Below, in pieces: positions 60,384 through 64,000 of a DNA stretch of 64,000 nucleotides (positions are counted from its first letter, which is position 1; each line of letters begins with the position of its first letter). Made by a program: the position numbers and the translations under genes. The stretch comes from JAEUHM01 sp964538625 (GTDB lineage Bacteria; Verrucomicrobiota; Verrucomicrobiia; Verrucomicrobiales; Verrucomicrobiaceae), in contig CAZIGH010000010.1 in assembly GCA_964538625.1 (NCBI GenBank), forward strand, positions 53,134-117,133. The letters run 5' to 3'. The notes below the pieces were generated by a model. The model was not told where the DNA came from and made no database searches. It saw only the letters and a list, made by a program, of their open reading frames with translations.

Positions 60384-62606
60384 ATGACAGGTTTTCGTTT
60401 TTGGCGGTGTTTGGTGGTCGTGCTTCATGCCGGGTGGTGTGCGGCGGATGACATTGATGCCGGTCACTCGCGGCACGGCGAGGCATTCAATGAAGGTCCT
60501 CGCCAAGCAGCCGTGCTGATGCCGGGCACGGGGGCCGTTTCTTTTCCCATCACTACGAAGCAGACCGCAGCGCAGGCTTTCTTCAATCAGGGTATAGGCC
60601 AGCTTCATGGCTTCTGGTATTTTGAAGCCGAGCGTTCCTTCCGTCAGGCGTCCAAGCTCGACCCCGAGGCAGCGATGCCGTTCTGGGGCATGGCCATGGC
60701 CAACGTCAACAACGAAAAGCGCGCCAAAGGATTCCTCAAGCGCGCCACGGAAAAGAAAGCCGGAGCGTCGAAGCGCGAGCAGCAGTGGATCAGCGTTCTG
60801 GAAAAGTTTTACAGTGAGGCAAAGGAGGACAAGCGCGACAAGAAGCAGCGCACGCTCGACTTTATTTCCGGTCTCGAAGACCTCGTGCATGATTACCCGG
60901 ACGACCTTGAAGCCAAGGCCTTCCTGGCTTGGAAAATTTGGCATGGCCGGGATGATGCACCCATCTCCAGTCACGAAGCAGTAGAGTCCCTGCTGCAGCG
61001 CGTATTTGAGAAAGCGCCAAACCATCCCGCGCATCACTACCGCATTCATCTGTGGGACAACAAGAAACCGGCGCGTGCACTTGAGTCTGCCGCGCAGTGC
61101 GGCCCCTCGGCGGATGGCATAGCCCACATGTGGCACATGCCAGGGCATACTTATTCCAAACTTGGACGCTACGATGACGCCGCATGGCAGCAGGAAGCCT
61201 CCACCCGTGTGGATCACGCCTACATGCAGCGGGCTTTGGTTCTGCCGGATCAAATTCACAACTACGCTCACAACGAAGAGTGGCTCATCCGCACCTACAA
61301 TGAACTCGGGCGCGCCAAGGATGCTGCCGCACTGGCCAAGGCGCTCATTGCCAACCCGCGCCATCCGAAATACAACACCCTGGACAAGGCGGCCAGCAGC
61401 GCCAGCTACGGGCGCACCCGTCTGCTGGAGACGCTGCTCAAATGGGAGCTCTGGGATGAGGTGCTCAAGCTCAATGGTGGGCCACTACTTCCGAAAACCG
61501 TGCAGGAAGGCCATGAAGTGAGTCGCTGGCGTGCGGCAGGAATCGCCCACTTTTACAAAGGCAACCAAGCAGGCGTGGATGAGGCCATAAGAGGCATCGA
61601 AGCTGCACGCAAAGCTGCTGCGGCGCCCCCGAAAGCGGCCAAGGAGGAAGTGCGCAGAGCTGAGCCTGCAAAACCGGCAGACAAGGCGCTTGCCAAAGCG
61701 CCGGAGAAAAAAGAGGAGAAAAAGCCGACAGATGCCGACAGGGCACTGGAAACCCTGAAGGTGCTCTCCCAGGTGATGGCCAAGGCAAAGGATGCCGCCG
61801 CAGCCATCACCAATGCCAAGGAGCTGCCAAAGGAACTGGCGGTGGAATGTTGGTTGCGCCTCGGTGACAAGACCAAAGGTGCTGAAGCTGCCCAGAAGCT
61901 TCCGCAAGACCTGGCGGGCTCCATCCAAAAGGCGCTCGCCTTGCAAGCCTGCGGGAAACCCGATGAAGCAAGGAAAGCCTTGCAGAGCGTGAGGGAGCGC
62001 TCGTTTGCCATGGATGCCAACCTACCCGCGACCAAGCGGCTGGACACTCTTGTTGCGGAGCTGGGTCTCAAAGAGGGCTGGAGAGGCACTGCGCCTGTGC
62101 GAAGAGACCTTGGGAAACGCCCAGAACTCGCCTCCATGGGCCCCATTCACTGGACGCCGCCTCCCGCGCCCCCGTGGCGTGCCCTGGATGCCAAAGGGGA
62201 GTGGGTCTCTGACAAAGACTGGTCTGGCAAGCCCCTGGTGCTGGTCTTTTACATCGGCGGCTCCTGTGCCCACTGCATGGAGCAACTCAACGCGGTGGAG
62301 GCCGCCATGGCCGAGTTCCAGAAGCGCAATCTGCCCGTCGTGGCGCTCTCTCCGGAGCCGCTCGCACTGGTGGGGAAAGCACAAAAGTTTGCCAAAACGA
62401 AGGGTGGTTTTCCTTTCCCTCTCCTCGCAGCAGACAAGGAAGTCTTCCGCAGCTATCGCGCGTGGGATGACTTTGAAGACGTATCCCTGCACGCCATGGC
62501 GGTTGTGGACGGCCAAGGGAGACTGCGCTGGCTGGATGTGAGCTATGAGCCTTTCATGGACGTCAAGTTCGTGGCAGAGGAGGCGGAGCGTCTGCTGGGC
62601 TTGTGA
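60384..62606 (+). CDS. TPR protein fused to a C-terminal redoxin domain, secreted
   Basis: 740 residues. N-terminal hydrophobic stretch LVVVLHAGWCAADDIDAG is a probable signal peptide. Residues about 50-420 hold TPR-like repeats (TAAQAFFNQGIGQLHGFWYFEAERSFRQASKLDPEAAMPFWGMAM; AAGIAHFYKGNQAGVDEAI), followed by an Ala/Lys/Glu-rich linker. The C-terminal ~150 residues (about 585-740) are an AhpC/TSA-type redoxin fold: GKPLVLVFYIGGSCAHCMEQLNAVEAAMAEFQKRNLPVVALSPEP, with a C-A-H-C motif. Such fusions are seen in PVC and acidobacterial genomes as putative extracytoplasmic thiol redox or protein-maturation factors; role not proven. Start ATG 60384, 43 bases after dnaX. Confidence 0.75.
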   Translation: MTGFRFWRCLVVVLHAGWCAADDIDAGHSRHGEAFNEGPRQAAVLMPGTGAVSFPITTKQTAAQAFFNQGIGQLHGFWYFEAERSFRQASKLDPEAAMPFWGMAMANVNNEKRAKGFLKRATEKKAGASKREQQWISVLEKFYSEAKEDKRDKKQRTLDFISGLEDLVHDYPDDLEAKAFLAWKIWHGRDDAPISSHEAVESLLQRVFEKAPNHPAHHYRIHLWDNKKPARALESAAQCGPSADGIAHMWHMPGHTYSKLGRYDDAAWQQEASTRVDHAYMQRALVLPDQIHNYAHNEEWLIRTYNELGRAKDAAALAKALIANPRHPKYNTLDKAASSASYGRTRLLETLLKWELWDEVLKLNGGPLLPKTVQEGHEVSRWRAAGIAHFYKGNQAGVDEAIRGIEAARKAAAAPPKAAKEEVRRAEPAKPADKALAKAPEKKEEKKPTDADRALETLKVLSQVMAKAKDAAAAITNAKELPKELAVECWLRLGDKTKGAEAAQKLPQDLAGSIQKALALQACGKPDEARKALQSVRERSFAMDANLPATKRLDTLVAELGLKEGWRGTAPVRRDLGKRPELASMGPIHWTPPPAPPWRALDAKGEWVSDKDWSGKPLVLVFYIGGSCAHCMEQLNAVEAAMAEFQKRNLPVVALSPEPLALVGKAQKFAKTKGGFPFPLLAADKEVFRSYRAWDDFEDVSLHAMAVVDGQGRLRWLDVSYEPFMDVKFVAEEAERLLGL

Positions 62607-62666
62607 TGACCGGCAGGGGGGCAGTGCCCTCTTGCAGAGTGACTCGACGAGAGCCACGTTCGCACC

Positions 62667-63014
62667 ATGTCCAAACGCTTCGCCGTAGCCCAGCTTGATG
62701 CCATCCCCCCCGTGCCCTGTCCCTGCGGACAGGCGCGAAGAGCCTTTCATGATGTGCCGGGCAACACGCTCGCGACGGTGCATCTGACAGATATCCACTC
62801 CGACAGCAAAGCTCATTACCATGCAAAGATGACGGAGATCTACATCGTGCTCGAGGGGGAAGGCCACCTGGAGGCGGATGGCGAAATCATTCCTCTGAGG
62901 CCGATGACATCCGTTATGATCCGACCCGGTTGTGTGCACCGAGCTGTGGGGAACCTGCGCATTATCAATGTGCCCATGCCTCCGTTTGATCCAACCGACG
63001 AGTTCGAAGTCTAA
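62667..63014 (+). CDS. cupin-domain protein
   Basis: 115 residues, single cupin. Metal-binding motifs are HYHAKMTEIYIVLEGEGHLEADGE (H-x-H, E of G(X)5HXH(X)3,4E(X)6G) and VMIRPGCVHRAVGNLRII (the second G(X)5PXG(X)2H(X)3N motif, with H in VHRAV). Function could be a mannose-6-phosphate-isomerase-like sugar enzyme, a dioxygenase or a sensor; not decided. A weak promoter TTGCAG-N17-CACGTT (62632-62660) would again place transcription at the start codon. Confidence 0.85.
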   Translation: MSKRFAVAQLDAIPPVPCPCGQARRAFHDVPGNTLATVHLTDIHSDSKAHYHAKMTEIYIVLEGEGHLEADGEIIPLRPMTSVMIRPGCVHRAVGNLRIINVPMPPFDPTDEFEV

Positions 63015-63032
63015 AACTTCTCGAAAGCACAC

Positions 63033-63062
63033 TTGACCCGCTTGAGGAAGGAGCGTTAGACT
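63033..63062 (+). promoter_or_regulatory. putative promoter of the small secreted protein gene at 63071
   Basis: TTGACC at 63033-63038, spacer 18, TAGACT at 63057-63062. The predicted start point (about 63069) is two bases before ATG 63071: a leaderless arrangement. Confidence 0.5.
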
Positions 63063-63070
63063 GTGGGTAT

Positions 63071-63574
63071 ATGACTCGGTTCATCCTTCCTTTGCTCATG
63101 GTCGCAGGCATGGCACAAGCCCGCCTCGGTGAAACACTCGCTGAATGTGAAACGCGCTACGGGCCCGTAGTGGAGCGTGTGGCCCCGAAGCTGCCTGAGA
63201 GTGACAAGGAGGCTTGCATCTTCTCCAAGGAAGGCATCACCATCACCGTAGAGTTCCGCAATGGCAACGCTTGGCGCGTGACCTACCGGCTGCCGCAGCA
63301 GATGATTGATCCCGTGCTGGAAACCATCGCTCCGCCAAATGGCTGGGCACCCTCCGTCACCATCAACGGACGCAGGATGATGATCGCCGCCACCACGCAT
63401 GACCAGGTGGCCATGGTGGTAATGCCCGTGCGCCGCAAGGATGACCCCGCAGAGATCATCGTGGCCAGCCGGGCCTTCACCAAGGCCAATCGGGCGAACT
63501 ATCAGTCCCAGCTTGCGGGGCTGCCTGACCTCATCAAACAGCGCCAGCAATCGCAGCCGCTGAAGAGCTTCTGA
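63071..63574 (+). CDS. small secreted protein of unknown function
   Basis: 167 residues with a signal peptide (MTRFILPLLMVAGMAQARLG). The mature part starts GETLAECETRYGPVVERVAPKLPESDKEACIFSKEGITITVEFRNGNAWRVTYRLP, a pattern often annotated as 'hypothetical protein' in Verrucomicrobiota: an alternation of short beta strands with a conserved-looking ETxxxCxxRYG start. The two cysteines could form a disulfide. No family is named with confidence. It has a clean leaderless-type promoter and is followed by a 337-base non-coding stretch. Confidence 0.75.
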   Translation: MTRFILPLLMVAGMAQARLGETLAECETRYGPVVERVAPKLPESDKEACIFSKEGITITVEFRNGNAWRVTYRLPQQMIDPVLETIAPPNGWAPSVTINGRRMMIAATTHDQVAMVVMPVRRKDDPAEIIVASRAFTKANRANYQSQLAGLPDLIKQRQQSQPLKSF

Positions 63575-63911
63575 TTTCATCTCGCTTACGAAAATTCAGA
63601 GAACTCCGAGGCCAAGAGCCGTTCAGGGTTCTGCGTTCGCCACCTGTGTGCGCACCTTCCGCGCGGAAGAGCGGTACTCGCCTTTTCGCGTTAACACGCT
63701 TCATGGACGGACGGCCCCGTCTTGGAGGTGCGACGAACCTCCACTGAAGAGGCTTCTCGGGGTAGGACTGCCGAGGAGGCATCGACGGACATCGGGTCCA
63801 TTCGTGCTGAAATAGTAAAGCTATCTAAACAAGCAGGGACTCAAAAGCATCTCAAATTTTAGTATTTTTATTCATTGCGGCAGATTGTGGATTTATCTAT
63901 AATCACCACAA
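63575..63911. other. 337-base intergenic region with one perfect short palindrome and an AT-rich end
   Basis: No convincing gene is seen. An Arg/Pro-rich 82-codon frame crosses it on the minus strand (63534-63782) but overlaps the end of the preceding gene and has no start signal. CTTCCGCGCGGAAG (63656-63669) is a perfect 14-base palindrome, and GGAGGT..ACCTCC (63724-63742 region) is a 6-bp hairpin with a GCGACGA loop. The final 80 bases become AT-rich and hold the promoter of the last gene. Confidence 0.55.
63875..63903 (+). promoter_or_regulatory. putative strong promoter of the last gene
   Basis: TTGCGG at 63875-63880, 17-base spacer, and a perfect TATAAT at 63898-63903. The next bases CACCACAA lead directly to ATG 63912, so the start point is at or just before the start codon. 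Confidence 0.6.
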
Positions 63912-64000
63912 ATGAGACGGTTTGTCATGGCATTACTCCTCACCGCGGTGCTCACCGCCGGCGTGGCGTTACACCTGGACCCCAGTCTCTCAGAAAAGAC
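63912..64000 (+). CDS. secreted protein, N-terminus only (partial)
   Basis: 29 codons from ATG 63912 to the window edge: MRRFVMALLLTAVLTAGVA, then LHLDPSLSEK. The start is a textbook signal peptide (two Arg, a long hydrophobic core and a small-residue end). It sits directly behind a strong sigma70-type promoter. Nothing can be said of the mature protein. An ATG at 63927 is an alternative, less likely start because it would remove the positive n-region. Confidence 0.7.
   Translation, partial: MRRFVMALLLTAVLTAGVALHLDPSLSEK

Noticed and set aside
1..64000. tRNA, rRNA, CRISPR arrays, transposases and prophage genes.
   Set aside because: No cloverleaf-like GTTCGA-type arms, spaced direct repeats, DDE/HUH transposase or phage structural proteins were recognised; small RNAs cannot be excluded by eye.

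Overview
The window looks like chromosomal DNA from a member of the Verrucomicrobiota, most likely near Verrucomicrobium or Prosthecobacter. This is an inference from gene content. There are two very large DUF1549/DUF1553 cytochrome-domain proteins, a DUF1501 partner, a DUF1080 plus PVC-type heme-binding dehydrogenase fusion and two secreted sulfatases. These sit beside Gram-negative envelope genes: TonB/ExbB/ExbD, LptE, a BamD-like protein and LpxL-type acyltransferases. Base composition is GC-rich throughout. I saw no rRNA, tRNA, CRISPR array, transposase or prophage gene.

Layout. 0-5.4 kb: hot-dog thioesterase, an EboE-like TIM-barrel protein, Hsp33, ispE, pgeF and a beta-helix protein. 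5.3-10.8 kb: LpxL-like acyltransferase, M42-like peptidase, a large membrane protein with a broken M48 site, and an L,D-transpeptidase. 10.9-15.5 kb: PSD1-type cytochrome protein plus DUF1501 protein. 15.5-17.9 kb: tonB-exbB-exbD-coiled-coil operon. 17.9-26.1 kb: TPR/peptidase-MA protein, Hsp15-like S4 protein, glycogen debranching enzyme and a second PSD1 protein. 26.1-32.6 kb: SPFH/NfeD pair, leuB, BamD-like, LptE, RsmI and DUF58. 32.6-42.0 kb: the PVC dehydrogenase fusion, two sulfatases, and a secreted propeller protein with a small upstream partner. 42.0-46.4 kb: PAS-AraC regulator, then a tight operon of FAD oxidoreductase, membrane acyltransferase-like protein, coiled-coil protein and DUF486 protein. 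46.4-51.1 kb: Gfo/Idh/MocA dehydrogenase, then polysaccharide deacetylase and acyltransferase facing a flavin-dependent halogenase-like enzyme. 51.1-54.1 kb: hemQ-thiG divergent from ferredoxin-apbE. 54.1-58.5 kb: aldolase-sialidase operon with a divergent GntR/LacI-type regulator, then an amino-acid-type binding protein. 58.5-64 kb: dnaX, a TPR-redoxin fusion, a cupin, a small secreted protein and the start of one more secreted protein.

The gene set is a mixture of housekeeping (DNA replication, isoprenoid, leucine, heme, thiamine, ribosome methylation, envelope assembly) and the polysaccharide/sulfated-glycan and cytochrome-rich gene families characteristic of the PVC group. The most interesting non-routine signals are these: (i) many sigma70-like promoters whose -10 box ends about 7-8 bases before the start codon, implying frequent leaderless mRNAs; (ii) a halogenase-like enzyme opposite a deacetylase/acyltransferase pair; (iii) a shared palindrome between hemQ-thiG and ferredoxin-apbE; (iv) a 183-bp near-palindromic element at 57.5 kb; (v) a DnaX in which two zinc cysteines are aspartates; and (vi) a large M48-like protein that has lost its zinc ligands. 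All calls come from reading the sequence by eye; no database search was run.
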